Assembly (NCBI GenBank): GCA_032158295.1
Contig: CM063243.1
Location: 8,936,948-9,000,947, forward strand
From: Pycnopodia helianthoides
Lineage: Eukaryota; Echinodermata; Asteroidea; Forcipulatida; Asteriidae
DNA: 64,000 nt
Direction of reading: 5' to 3'
The notes under the pieces are model-generated. The model saw only the letters and a program-made list of their open reading frames with translations. It ran no database searches and was not told where the DNA came from. Made by a program: the position numbers and the translations under genes. This document shows, one piece after another, positions 1-11,082 of this stretch (the first letter of the stretch is position 1; each line of letters begins with the position of its first letter).

Positions 1-275
1 CTTGTTTTCTGCTAAGCTAGATTTTACTGTACTGAGCCAATTTCTTTGCTTTAAAAGCTCCATAAAATGGGCCGAGGATTCAGAATAATCCCATCATTTA
101 TTTTTTGCTTTTTGCATTGACAGTCTGTCACCATTCCATTTCCTGTTCCTTCCCACCAAGAAAAAAGAAGCGCTTAAAAATTCTCTAAAGATTTACTGAG
201 TTATAGTTTTGTTTCTGAGAAATTAGAATTAGCTGTTGCAAACTGCTTACCAACCAAAAGGACCTGTAGTATAAA

Positions 276-388
276 TGCAAAAAATTAGTTAGTGGCCTGA
301 CGTTTCGACCCTAGCAGAGTCTTTCTCGAAGGCTTCGAGAAAGACTCTGCTAGGGTCGAAACGTCAGGCCACTAACTAATTTTTTGCA
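276..388. repeat. Near-perfect 113-bp palindrome
   Basis: Two 56-bp arms (276-331 and 333-388) are exact reverse complements around a single central G at 332. The arms begin and end with TGCAAAAAA and TTTTTTGCA and contain the motif GACGTTTCGACC. No ORF lies inside. It is probably a small foldback element or an inverted duplication of a dispersed repeat. The perfect arms imply recent origin or ongoing homogenisation. Confidence 0.9.
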
Positions 389-2011
389 GTTTTGTATTCT
401 GTCTACAAAATTTGATGTTGGCTAAACGCACTGGCTCCACACGCACTCTAACCCCACTCAATCATTTAACCTTTCCATTATTTCATCTTGTTAGTGCTTA
501 GTGCATTTTTGTGTATATATTTTTCACCAAAACTTACTCATCTCCGCATGTTTCTCTCTGCAAGAGGCAAAACAATTGCATGAAAAATGGCAGTGGTTAT
601 TGGTGACTTGGTACACCTCTCATGAACAAATTGGTGTTTCAAAAATTCTCAGCTTCGACGAGCTCTCTTGAGCTACCATGGTATCCTGTTGGAAGTCATA
701 TGTTGCGATAAAAAATAGCTCAATTCATTTCCCATGGTAATTGTTGGAATTACATCAAACTGGTAACAGTGGAATGACGCCACTCTTACAAACAGTATGA
801 AGAGTAGTCTCTGCAAAAAAAATAAATTGAGAAGATTGAACAACACCTTTTTCCAGCATTTGCTTTGATTGCGCCACGAGCGAAACGAAGTTCAGAATTT
901 AATTCACCAACGTCATGAGGGGAATGTTAAGTGATGTATCACCTTTAGGTGAATGTATTGCCATTTTGGATTGAGCTTTCTGGAGGTAGAATCATACAAA
1001 CTGTATTTAAAAAAAAAAACACCAACTACATTTTTTAGAGTACAAAGATTGTAAATTGCAGGCCTGCATGTTTAGAGAAATTTAAGAGAAGTAGTATAGC
1101 TTCAAGAGGCATCATTTATGCAGTCCTAAATATGCACTCCAAAACACAATCTTGTAGTTAGTAAGTGAAGCATTTTAGGGAAAAACCCAAAACGGGGATT
1201 TTAGAATACATCTATAGATATCAAAGTAAGACGTTAATTCGAATAGACCTTATACACATGCTGTCATTATTTTGAGTAGGACAGCCTCAGCTAGAGGTCA
1301 AAAGAAGGTTGCTTATTATGTATGCGCCGCTCATACATAATTTATGTGCGTTTCCATTGGTTCATCATTGTTTCACCTCTAATGACGGTGGCGGGATGAC
1401 ATCAGTGCATAAGGTCTATGAATTAAAGTATGCTTTCAAAGCAATTCTGTATGTTTCAACCACAAAATCATCGAAATTCAAATCTGAATTTTGAAACTTT
1501 TGAGAAGTCACATGAAAAGTCATCGAGAGATTGCATAGATGATGTTTGTTGAGTGCCTGAAGAAATTAGCAGATTATTTTAAATTTTGTTAAGCAAAGAA
1601 AGACTCAAAATCACCTCTTATCTAATCAGAATGCTTAATACGCAAAACTGTGAGCATTATTTTAAGCAATGGGATTCATTTAATTTTATTCACCTGCATC
1701 ACATCGGTGATCGGCCGCCATCTTTGTTGCCATGGATACCATCAGCATTGGCCTGCAGGTGGAGTCATTTGGTTCTCCTGCTGATTGGAGTACCTTACAC
1801 AAAAGGGTCGTTGACAGGTCTGTTCTTCCTCTATTGTTTTACATGCATGGTTTTGAAGTATGTCCTTGAATTTGATGTACCCTCGTCAGAATGGAGGTGG
1901 CAGCAAACTTACTCTGTCAACCATTGTTTAAAGTGACAGTTGTTTTCAAACACATTTTGCAGGTTATTTTGAATGTATGTTTCTTTACCCATTTAATGCC
2001 GGATGCGAGTG
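389..2011. other. Non-coding, no gene seen
   Basis: AT-rich sequence without a convincing coding frame or exon pattern. Around 1710-1740 there is a short GC-richer patch with GCCGCCATCTT and GTTGCCATGG motifs. A similar 'cattggtcaccatctttg' motif occurs near 52400, so this patch is probably part of a dispersed repeat rather than a promoter. Confidence 0.5.
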
Positions 2012-2190
2012 AACACACCAATGGCGTGTTAACACACCAATGGCGTGTTAACACACCAATGGCGTGTTAACACACAATGACGTGTAAACACGCAAATGGT
2101 TGTTAACACACCGATGGCGTGTTTACACACCAATGATGTGTTAACACACCAATGACATGTTAACACACCAATGACGTGTTGTTACACCAA
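2012..2190. repeat. Tandem repeat, 19-20 bp quasi-palindromic unit
   Basis: About nine copies of a unit close to AACACACCAATGGCGTGTT. Each unit is itself an imperfect palindrome (AACAC...GTGTT). The first copies are nearly identical; later ones diverge at the central ATGGCG (ATGACG, ATGATG, ATGACA). No ORF spans it. It behaves as a minisatellite. Confidence 0.85.
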
Positions 2191-4071
2191 TTTTTCCCCG
2201 AATGCATACTGGGAGATGTGACTGTTGTATTTCCGTGTTACATTGGATGACCGGAACAACGGCGCCCATCTTTTAGACTATGGAGCAGGCACGAAGCATT
2301 ACTCTGTGCAACGCTTCATTTCACGCAAACAAAGAGCACAGATGGTGGTCTGAAATAATGATTGATTCTATTGGCCGAGGTTTTGCCATTCATGTTGTGT
2401 GATTACTTTGTTTTCTTGTTAGAGAAACAACAATTCCCAGTGCTTCAAAGAGAATACATGCATATGTTCTCTTGGCTTTGTGAAGTCAGGGTTTCTGTGT
2501 GCCAGGGCCACTTTGAAAGAAAAATGGTTTCGGCAATTCCGAGAAAAATAATCCTGTAAGGGTGGAATGGGAAAAACTGGGAGATTCCTGGCTTTAACTG
2601 GTTGAAAAACAACTGGCTTTCACTGGATGCACATTTACTCCCCGGAAAGCCAATGCCAAGTAAAATAGAACTGTAACTTTGCTGCTGCCTGGGTATTTTA
2701 AAGCCAGTTTTTCAATGCCAATGTCTATCGGTCGACAACAATTCCAGAATTGTTTATTTTTAATGCAAATATCCCTTTATTGTTACACAAGTCTGTCAAT
2801 GTCATGTTGAACATCTCAGTTTCAGTCATTTCTTTACATTCTCTATCTTCTTTGTCATTAACATATAACCAATCTAAGCTTTGCTGGCTACTTAACTCTC
2901 AAGATTTTATTTTTCTCTTTTTTAAGTAGTATTAGTTAACATTCGTCTGGAATTATCCATATATTATTTTGTTTAAAACTACAGTATGTAACAATGTTTT
3001 GATGTATCGATAGATTTTCTTTTTCGTAGTGTGTTAAATAAAAGGAAGCATGTATTATCAAGATTAGGTCTTACTTTATACGGGACACACAAAAGCGAAG
3101 CAGAAGTTTTAAGAAGTTAAACTTGTGGAATTCTTTGTCTGGTTGACTTGTAATAACAGGAGTCATTCATAAGGTACTTTTTATCAAAGCGTCTTAAACA
3201 ATTACTTTTGTTCATTTGGCCGAAAGTATCTCTGAAATCATCTATATTCTGTTCGAGAGCATGCAGCAATGGTAACCAACAAGTGGTGGACACTTAACCT
3301 AATTTATTAGGACAGGCATCTAGCAGGTACACATGTACTACTGGGCGATGAGAAGCGATTATGGTTGAATGCGAAAGGGTGCCATGGCTGGTCTGGTCTG
3401 TGGACCAACGTCGTGGCGACGTGGCCACTAGATCTTGAGTCCTATCCACTAGACCACTCGGCCACAACCAGCTTCAGGGCAGCATTGAGGACATCCATTT
3501 CTCATTGGCTTTTTTCCTCTTACCGTTTGACCCAATAAATACTTTCTCATGACACTTTTGATGATGTCCTGTTAATTGTTCTCCTTAGTCGAGAATAAGT
3601 TGTGCAACAAGTATATTCACTCTTGTTTGTGTTTCTATTGGGATCAAGGTAATAAAGCGACAAGAAAGTGGATTTGAAGTTTTAAACCACGGAATCTTGA
3701 AAAGCACTCGAAAGGTTTATGGAAGTTAAGACAGAATAGACCAACATAGATACAGTGATTAAAATGCCCACTTGGCCAGATGGCCTGCATCCTGATATTC
3801 AAATAGTTTGCTAGTAAACTAAATACTTAGTGTAAAGGGTCAATGAGTGAAGAATTACTTACAGCAAATATGGGCTAGTAAACCCATGCCTAAAAAGGTC
3901 ATACATGCATTAGTTTTTTTTTCTCAACTGTGAGACTCGCACTTTGTGGGGCAAATTTAATGATGATCAATCTTTTCCCCTTGTACTCCAACCTATGACC
4001 TTGCGTACTCCACTGGGTCTTAATGGTTTGGCTGTTAATAACACCTGTGTGTGATGATTCTCTCTCTTCAG
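2191..4071. other. Non-coding; upstream intron sequence of LDH
   Basis: No coding exon is recognisable. This is presumably intronic, since the LDH exon at 4072 starts in the middle of the protein and earlier exons must lie to the left, outside the window. On the minus strand at about 3400-3475 there is a tRNA-like A-box stretch (GTGGCCGAGTGGTCTAGTGG) without a clear B box, probably a decayed SINE. Confidence 0.5.
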
Positions 4072-4859
4072 CGCGTATGAGATCATCAAGCTGAAGGGAT
4101 ACACATCCTGGGCCATTGGTCTGAGTGTCAGCACCCTGGCGCAGTCTGTACTCCGGAACCAGAACGCTGTCTTCGCTCTCACTACACTTGCAAAGGTAGT
4201 TCTTAATTCATCCCCCGTACCCTCTTCCAAGACTGGAATCAAGGGGTGATATTTGGCAGAGGGATAGGGTTAGGAGATGTCTCCCCCTAAACTGCCCGAC
4301 AAATATATAAATAAAAATGTCCCTATACTCTACCTTCTTCCCCTCTTGTACGAAATACCTCTTCCCCCCCCCCCTCGAGAATCCTCTGAAGAATTCCTTA
4401 GATTCCCAGAACACAATGATGACACAATGGGATTGGGGGGGAGCACACCATGCCACATTTCAAGTATTAAATGGTTTCATTCAGAATGATAACATGTTTG
4501 GCACAGTATCTTGTGAGGGTTTATGGTTCTCTCAAATTAAAATTTTTCTATAACAAGTGGTACCCAAGTATTTGTTGTCGTAAACTGTAGTATACGATTC
4601 CTTTGAAAAAACAGGGATTTCTAATACCCAGTTATTCATACTAGCGTGTGATGAATTGTTACTTCTATTTTTTTAGGGTTATCATGGCATTGACAAGGAT
4701 GTGTTTCTGAGTCTCCCGTGTGTGCTGGGGGAGAACGGGGTACGTCACGTCATCAAGCAGCAGCTTAACCCCCAGGAGGTGCAGCAGCTCCAGAACAGTG
4801 CCGAGACACTGTCGGCTGTCATCAAGGAGCTCCAACTCCCTGCTCCTTCCTTGGAGTAA
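4072..4859 (+). CDS. LDH: L-lactate dehydrogenase, last two exons (3' partial gene)
   Basis: L-lactate dehydrogenase interconverts pyruvate and lactate with NAD(H) in the cytosol, normally as a tetramer. Two exons are visible: 4072-4195, after the acceptor tctctcttcag and before the donor gtagtt, and 4677-4859, after cttctattttttttag-type sequence and ending with TAA. The first encodes [19 protein letters not shown] and continues to TLAK. The second begins [21 protein letters not shown] and ends in a C-terminal helix rich in Q and E ([16 protein letters not shown]). These are the hallmark C-terminal blocks of animal LDH. The exons join in phase 0. The active-site loop and the NAD-binding N-terminus lie outside the window. 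The protein ends [10 protein letters not shown], a few residues longer than the usual ELxL end. A UEV-LDH fusion protein (UEVLD) would look similar at this end and cannot be excluded. Confidence 0.9.
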
Positions 4860-5515
4860 AAGCCAAGGCCCACTGAAAATATGCAGAGAAGGAAATTAAC
4901 TGCCCGTTGTTTTTGTCTTATTTGAAGGTACAATATTGGCAATTTATATTTCAGTGCAAATCTACAGAATTACTAATCTGACTGTTGTACTTATCAAATA
5001 AGTATTTCTGGTAATGAAAATTGTATGTCTGAAAATTCTTGAATTGTTTTCATCGCTCTGAATCTTTCAGCATGCTTTTACATATTTCGATTTGGATATT
5101 AAGATAAGAACTGCCTTGGGGATTATATTCGTTGGAAGTGTTCCAGAGGAAAATATTTCTCAGGGTAATTGATACTGGTATCAACTTCAAACTGAAAATG
5201 ATTAGTTTATTTTGTTGATAATTACCTGTTTTGTATTGTACCTCTAACATGTCTAAGTGTCTGGAGTGTTTACAATTAACTAGGATTTCTTCTCTGATTG
5301 TGTGGGAAAAATTAGTGGTGACCTCTAGACTTAGTCATAGCTATGTATCGAGAGAGTTGCAACATGGAGGGACCGGTTTTGCTTGGTCATGTGGTTGCTG
5401 GATGCCAGGCCATTTTTGGTCCAAATGTGAGACAAACCCATTGTGCAGTCTAGTCTGGCACCCTGTGTGCGCACATGCGTTTTTTTTAAACCAAAAATGG
5501 CTTCTGATTGCTAGT
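4860..5515 (+). other. LDH 3' UTR and adjoining non-coding DNA
   Basis: Sequence after the LDH stop codon has no further coding frame. No strong AATAAA lies within the first few hundred bases, so the end of the transcript is not placed. Minus-strand ORFs here are chance frames. Confidence 0.45.
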
Positions 5516-6310
5516 TTTCAATTCAATTCAATTCAATTCAATTGTTTATTGTCACACATATAAATACATATACAGTGAAATTCACTTCGGCTTGCGAGTC
5601 TAAAAATATTAACAATTACAAAAAAATACAGAAAACCCTTAAACCACATAGGCATACAATAACGAACAAATAAACAGTATGCGCACAATATGCAGAGAGA
5701 CAATAACAGTAACAAAATTGCAAACCCCCAAAACAAATTAAAAAGAATTAATCATTAAGTAACCTTATTGCACTGGGATAAAAACTATTGCGAGTACGGT
5801 TGGAGTCGGCTCCGATCGCTCTATATCGCTTACCTGATCTCATTAATTCAAACAAACTGTTCGCAGGGTGAAATTCATCCGAAATAATAGATCTAGATTT
5901 CTTCAGAACCCGAGCAGTATAAAGTTTATCCAAGGCAGGAAGCTCACGACCAATGATAAAGCTAGCAGTACCGACTACACGATTGAGGCGTTTTCGGTCA
6001 TCTGCCGAGGTGTTGCCATACCAGACAGTGATCGAGAGTGTCAAAATACTCTCAACAACTGCCCGATAAAACTTTACCAGCAAATCTTGGCTGACACGAA
6101 AACTCCTCAATCTTCTAAGAAAGAACAACCGTTGCTGGGCCTTCCCAACAATGGAATCAACATGAGTCACCCACTTAAGATCGTTTGATATGTGCACTCC
6201 TAGAAATTTAAAAGAGTCGACAATTTCCACTTCGGATCCATCAATATTTAGCGGCTCAACTTTGTCTGGATTTCTTCTGAAGTCTACAATCGTTGGGTAG
6301 TCCTCTTCTT
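5516..6310 (-). mobile_element. 5'-truncated CR1/Rex1-like LINE (RT C-terminus plus 3' tail)
   Basis: Read on the minus strand, the frame from about 6305 to the stop at 5748 encodes the C-terminal end of a non-LTR retrotransposon reverse transcriptase. It contains TIVDFRRNP, then VDSFKFLGVHISNDLKW, KAQQRLFFLRRLRSF, ITVWYGN, and near the end HPANSLFELMRSGKRYR and NSFYPSAIRLLND. These blocks are typical of CR1/Rex1-type elements. The catalytic RT palm (YADD box) is missing, because the copy is cut off at its 5' end near 6310, as is usual for target-primed insertions. After the stop there is a short 3' UTR ending in TGACAATAAACAATTG followed by a (GAATT)n microsatellite at 5516-5543, the expected LINE 3' tail. 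The remaining frame is uninterrupted, so the insertion is not very old. Confidence 0.88.
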
Positions 6311-8613
6311 GCCTGTGAAACCAAGATAACCATAGGAAATAGTTAGATCTCTAGGTGCTTGCTTGAGGAGCCACTCTTGAGGTGCTGCATCTGCATCAAC
6401 ATCAGTCAAGCCATGGAGACCGTTTGGTGGGCGATAAAGGGGGCGCTCAGAGTTGATGTGGTCAGCCGTCTGCTGGGGTTCACATAGAGTTAATATTGCT
6501 CGTAGGACGTGCACCAATCTTAACTGCCAAGCAAAGTGTGATGTCACAATGCAAATCACTTTGGTGATATTGTGTTGTACAACACGTCCCAAGATGAATC
6601 TCGGTGCTTTGTGAAATCGAACCCTGGACAGACCTAGTCACTCCATTTCTCTGATTGTGGTATTATTTATTTAAGAGCGAAGATATGTGCAAGTTTAGTA
6701 ATGATCAGTTTATCACTGACAATTTTTAAGACTATGATCCTTTATACACTATGCCTATGTACCTCCTCATACCCCCACCCCCCCCCCCCCCCGCGTCCCA
6801 ATTGTCTACCCCACCCCATCCTTCTTGTGCTACCTCTTGGTCGGGTGTGTCTTCAGGTAGTATGTTGAGAGTCTTTCAACAGAGCTTAGGAGCAAAACGA
6901 TTGTGGTGCTTGTAGTTTTGTTTTTTAAGTAATAATATTTAAAAAATATAAATTGTTTTTTCTTTTTGATTTGCCGTTCCTCTTTTTGTGTGTTTAGCAT
7001 GTCACCAAAAGAAGTACTACTAGAAAGTATAAACGAATGATGAGTAACTTCCTTGTGTTGTTATAGAACAATGTTCATCAAAAAAGGATTTCAGCCAGTC
7101 TAATTTTTTTAATCCTTTTTTGCTGTTAATTATATAGTGGTTTATGCGAACTATAAAGAATGTGTCAGTTCTATTTTTAGTAAAATACAAAGTAATTTTA
7201 ATAAAGTAATTCTTACATTTTAGAATAATTTACAAATTTCCTCTTGTGTATCCTTAATATCTCCAAACTGTATCATGTATTAAAAAATACGAAAAACTGT
7301 TTAAAATGAAGTCAGCTAGACAGGTTTTGTATCTTATGATAGAGACAAGAGAGTAAATAAAATTCCCCTTTAAATTTTACTTAAATCATCAGTATTTGTC
7401 TAGGTTTAGATAGTTTCATTCTGTATAGACCGATCCATTGCAGATAACCAGCGTTTTCCCTCCATTTCTGGGACAAAAATACGTCTAAAGTTCATTTTCT
7501 TTACGCATCACTGGCATCTCTGACGGATGATGTTGATACAACAACAACAACAACAACAACAAAATGTCAGTGTGACATAAAGCCTAGGCCTACGCAAGCG
7601 TAGATGCGTCCCAGCAACCAGTGGAACTCACAGGTACAGGACAGGTGACATTCACCTCAAATGGATCGGTCTACATAACTTGTTGATGTGTGCTGCCAAT
7701 GTACATAAAACATAAAAAAGGGTGAGCTGAAGCATTGCCAATTTATTATGTGCACTAAAACCCCTTTAATTTCAAGATAAAAATGTTTGATTATTGAACA
7801 TTGCCAAAGTATTTGCATTATGTACCAAAGAATTTAGTGTTGTATTGATGTTTCATATATTATTTTTAGGAGAAAAAGAAGGATTTTTTTGCTTGCATAT
7901 TCATGAAAAAAATGCAGATCTTTTAATCAAATGTATAGATGCATAATGATTTTTTTGTTTTTTAACGGGGGAATTTTCAAACCATGTTTTTGGTCATGAT
8001 CGAACCAAGAAAATAACATGCGATTATAAATGACAAACCCTTGTATCAAACATTTGACAATTGTTTAACTCAATTTTGCATAAATGCATGGATCAGATTT
8101 GAAAGGATTCGTAAATGTAGCTTTGTTTTTACAGAAGAACAAAATTGAAATGTTGTATATGGCATAGTCTATTTTTTATAGTATCGCTTTGCACAGTTTT
8201 AATAGCAGGGTATAAGTTGAAATATGTAACTTTGACACAACTTGGTGAAAGGTGTAGGTTATAATCCTGGCCAAATTTCAAAAGGCTTCTTTGCAGCAAA
8301 ATTGCTTTGCTACAATGAAATTACTGTTTTAGAACCAGTCACCAACTACTTTGGGTTGCATTAATTTTTAGCTGGTAAAGTGCTTTTGCAAAGTGTATCT
8401 GATTGTGCTCAATTAGTTTGAGTTTACAAAACAAAGCAAGTCTTTAACTTTTGTTTATTTATTCGTATGTTTTTTTAATTCCTTCAGTTTACATTGAAAA
8501 AAAAGAAAAGAAAATCACACAGAAGGCTTAGAAATGAGTTTAATATTATAGACTTTGATTAATTATGTGTAACAGTATTTGCAGCAAGTATGTGTAGCAA
8601 GTATGTTGTTATC
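6311..8613. other. AT-rich non-coding DNA
   Basis: No gene is recognised. The stretch has a poly-C run near 6773-6792, a (CAA)n microsatellite at 7538-7562 and several AATAAA motifs (for example about 7199 and 7355). One of these could end the LDH transcript, but nothing links them. Confidence 0.5.
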
Positions 8614-9003
8614 AGGGCCCAATTTCATAGAACTCTTTAAGCACAAAAAGTAGGTAAGCACAACATAATTATGCTTACCAGAACATGTACTGTTTCTGAC
8701 TGGTATTTTTTTGCTAAGCACAAAGTTTGTAAGCAAAGTTGTCTGCTTAAGCAGCTCTATGAAATTTAGCCCGAACATCTGACGTCACACTTCGAGGCTC
8801 GTGTTTTACGCCAGAGACCGGTTTCGAGCGTTTGGAGGAATTCTGACAAACACACCTTTGACCTTGCATCCCATTGCGGTCTTGCGGATAGGTGACCAGT
8901 GGGACCAGTCTAGCAGTGACCATCATTTTAATTAATAGACCAGTGCCTGTCCTTATCCTTGCGGATAAGGACAGCAGACCAGTCTATATGAAATTGGGCC
9001 CTG
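8614..9003. mobile_element. MITE-like element with GGGCCCAATTTCATA inverted ends
   Basis: The left end (AGGGCCCAATTTCATAGA, about 8615-8632) is repeated in inverted form at the right end (TATATGAAATTGGGCCCT, about 8984-9001). An internal inverted copy (CTCTATGAAATTTAGCCC, about 8755-8772) delimits a smaller 150-bp unit with GCTTAAGCA-type subterminal sequence, suggesting nested or composite copies. A related end occurs near 49018-49046 (AGCAGCTCTATG then ATTGGGCCCGGG). Non-autonomous DNA transposon; superfamily not determined. Confidence 0.7.
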
Positions 9004-10032
9004 GTGATTGCTCTATGATTAGTTAATTATTGATTGATAGATTGATTGATTGAAAAAATTGAATACTTTTGTACTGGTGCTAGAATAGCCAGTAAGTTAT
9101 TAAAAAACATAGAGCCTGCCAGAGTTTTAGTGTCTTTGCTTTGATTGATATCTTTGTTTTCTCAAAAGAGTTTGCAACTTTAGTCCCCAGTCTTTCAACT
9201 CCTAGCTTAAGTTTAGACAACTTGATGTTCAACTTTGATTTCCAGTTGTGTTGAACATCTTTGACTTGTAAACAAATATTTAAAAATTGTCCAAACTTGC
9301 ACTATTGCTTTAACTACAAGATAATTGGGAAGACCAAGATGTCCACCCACACCACTGACAAGATGGGGGGGGGGGGGGTAGGGGGAAACCCCAGGGTGCA
9401 CCCCACTAAACTAGGAGAAAACAGAGCGTCGGCCTCTTTATTATTTTGTAGGCCCTCAAAATATTCTATATTAGACATATTTGAGAGCCAAATACAGTGT
9501 TAAAATGTTGCCCAATTACGACCTTGGGTGGTTGACTTCCAACTTGAGGTATTTTGGATGACATGGGCCCTGAACAAATGGTCCTCCCGAGGTGTAAGGA
9601 CATTTTTTGAAGATTGATGCTCCGACGTTTGGAAATTTACACAGGGGTAGGGGTGTTTTTATTTGGACTAGGAGGGAGAATAACTCGACTGGCCTTTTGG
9701 ACTCTCCATAGTAAATTGAGCAGAGGATAAGTTCAAGAAGGGTCAAGGAATACATTTCCCTTTACTGTAAAAAGCTGTGAGACTTTTTTTCTCGTATTTT
9801 TGAATAGAAAGCATTTTGCTCTGTACTATCGCGAGTTTATTTTGTGGGGTGCACCCAGAGAGCAACTGGTCCCCTCTCATTCTTTGATCTTGTGATAATT
9901 ATGTCTAACTGGGGATTAGTTTAGGGTGACCATGTAAAAACATGCGTCATGCAAGCGCTCGAAAGTTTGTAACAAGCGTGCACGCAAAGTAGTCACTGTT
10001 GGGAGCCAATCAGCGTTGGTTTTTCAGTATAC
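9004..10032. other. Non-coding flank of the LTR element
   Basis: Contains a short (GATT)n run near 9030-9050 and a G-run at about 9365-9378. No coding frame is supported. The last four bases, 10029-10032 (ATAC), are the left copy of the retrotransposon target duplication. Confidence 0.5.
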
Positions 10033-10910
10033 TGTGACGGAACAGGGTGTAAGTTTAATGTAGTTGGTGGACTGTGGCCAGTCTACTGCGCCTTTCTGCG
10101 TCGCGTGGGGTCTGCGCGTTGTGTATAAAACAGGCAGCGCTGGCGGCGTGCTGTCTCTCTCTGCGGCCCGCTGGTTGGAGATAGGACACGGTAGAGCGAG
10201 GTAACTAATAAGTTTGTTTACCGGGAGTTTGGGAACGGGAGCGTGTGTTGTGTGGCCTTACGTTGGGACCGCTGATACTGAGGTCGTGTGAGGGTGAATA
10301 ACCGTATCTCGGGTAGAGAAAACGGCTGCGTGTAGCCCGGGGAATTCACGACTTGTATGCTTGCGGGTTCGGTGAGGCACACTGATTATCGCTGGAAGGT
10401 TTCTGGGGGAATTCCCTCCTGCTTAGTTCTTGGGGGTAAGAAGTTACGCCGTTGTGAGGTTAGCCTATCATTCGGGCAGAGTTGTGTAACTTGTGTATTT
10501 ATTGAGGTTCAGTGCATTTATTTATTGCATTGTCTAGGGGCCTGATATTATTAGAAGGCGAGGTTATTGTGTTGTAATTATAAACCTGTGAATTACCGAC
10601 TGATTATTGTAATTGAAATAAACCATTTAAATGTGCCTTTGGAAACTATGAATCCTCGTGAGGTTATTGAGGCTTCCTATTCATTGCTCTAACTTTGAGG
10701 TTAATCTAGCTCTAGGTGGTGGTATATCTCCACCCAACGAACCGCCCTTAGGCTTTAGCCGCCGTTCGTAATAAATTCCCCCCTTGTGTTTGGGTAGCCG
10801 CTCACTTGAGCGCAAGGCTTATAAATATATTTTGGGTTGGATAATTAATCCGGGTGGTGTCCCCGTCAGATAAGACCAGACTCTTTGACCCCACCCCCGG
10901 TCACGCCACA
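10033..10910 (+). repeat. 5' LTR
   Basis: 878 bp, matching 18066-18943 at a constant offset of 8033. TATAAAA lies at 10124-10130, so transcription probably starts near 10150-10160 and U3 is short (about 120 bp). AATAAA at 10617-10622 would place the end of R near 10640, with a U5 of roughly 270 bp. Two donor-like sites sit in R: GAG then GTAACT at 10201, and GGGG then GTAAGA at 10436. The 62-codon ORF starting at 10357 occurs in both LTRs and is not a supported protein. Confidence 0.95.
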
Positions 10911-10912
10911 AA

Positions 10913-10932
10913 TGGTGTCAGAAGTGGGATTC
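10913..10932 (+). other. Primer-binding site complementary to tRNA-Leu
   Basis: Two bases after the 5' LTR, TGGTGTCAGAAGTGGGATTC is the complement of the 3' end of a metazoan tRNA-Leu, including the added CCA. The match, judged from the known tRNA-Leu(CAG) 3' sequence, covers the full 20 bases. It primes minus-strand synthesis. Confidence 0.85.
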
Positions 10933-11082
10933 CTAGACTTGATTTTCCTGTGAATATTTAAGAGCAATTGTAATTTTTAGGGTGCATTATTTTAAGGGTT
11001 ATTTTGTACATGTTTGGTGTACCTCTGTGAGGTACACGGAGAGGTTTATTGTTGAGGTTGTCCTTGTGAGAGACAACTTGGT

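Noticed and set aside
1586..1936. 116-codon ORF near a GCCGCCATCTT motif, considered as an exon
   Set aside because: No start context, splice signals or recognisable domain, and the motif resembles a dispersed repeat.
5868..6188. 106-codon plus-strand ORF
   Set aside because: Antisense shadow of the LINE reverse transcriptase C-terminus.
10357..10545. 62-codon ORF in the LTR, repeated at 18390-18578
   Set aside because: It is duplicated only because the LTRs match; no domain, and it spans the R region.
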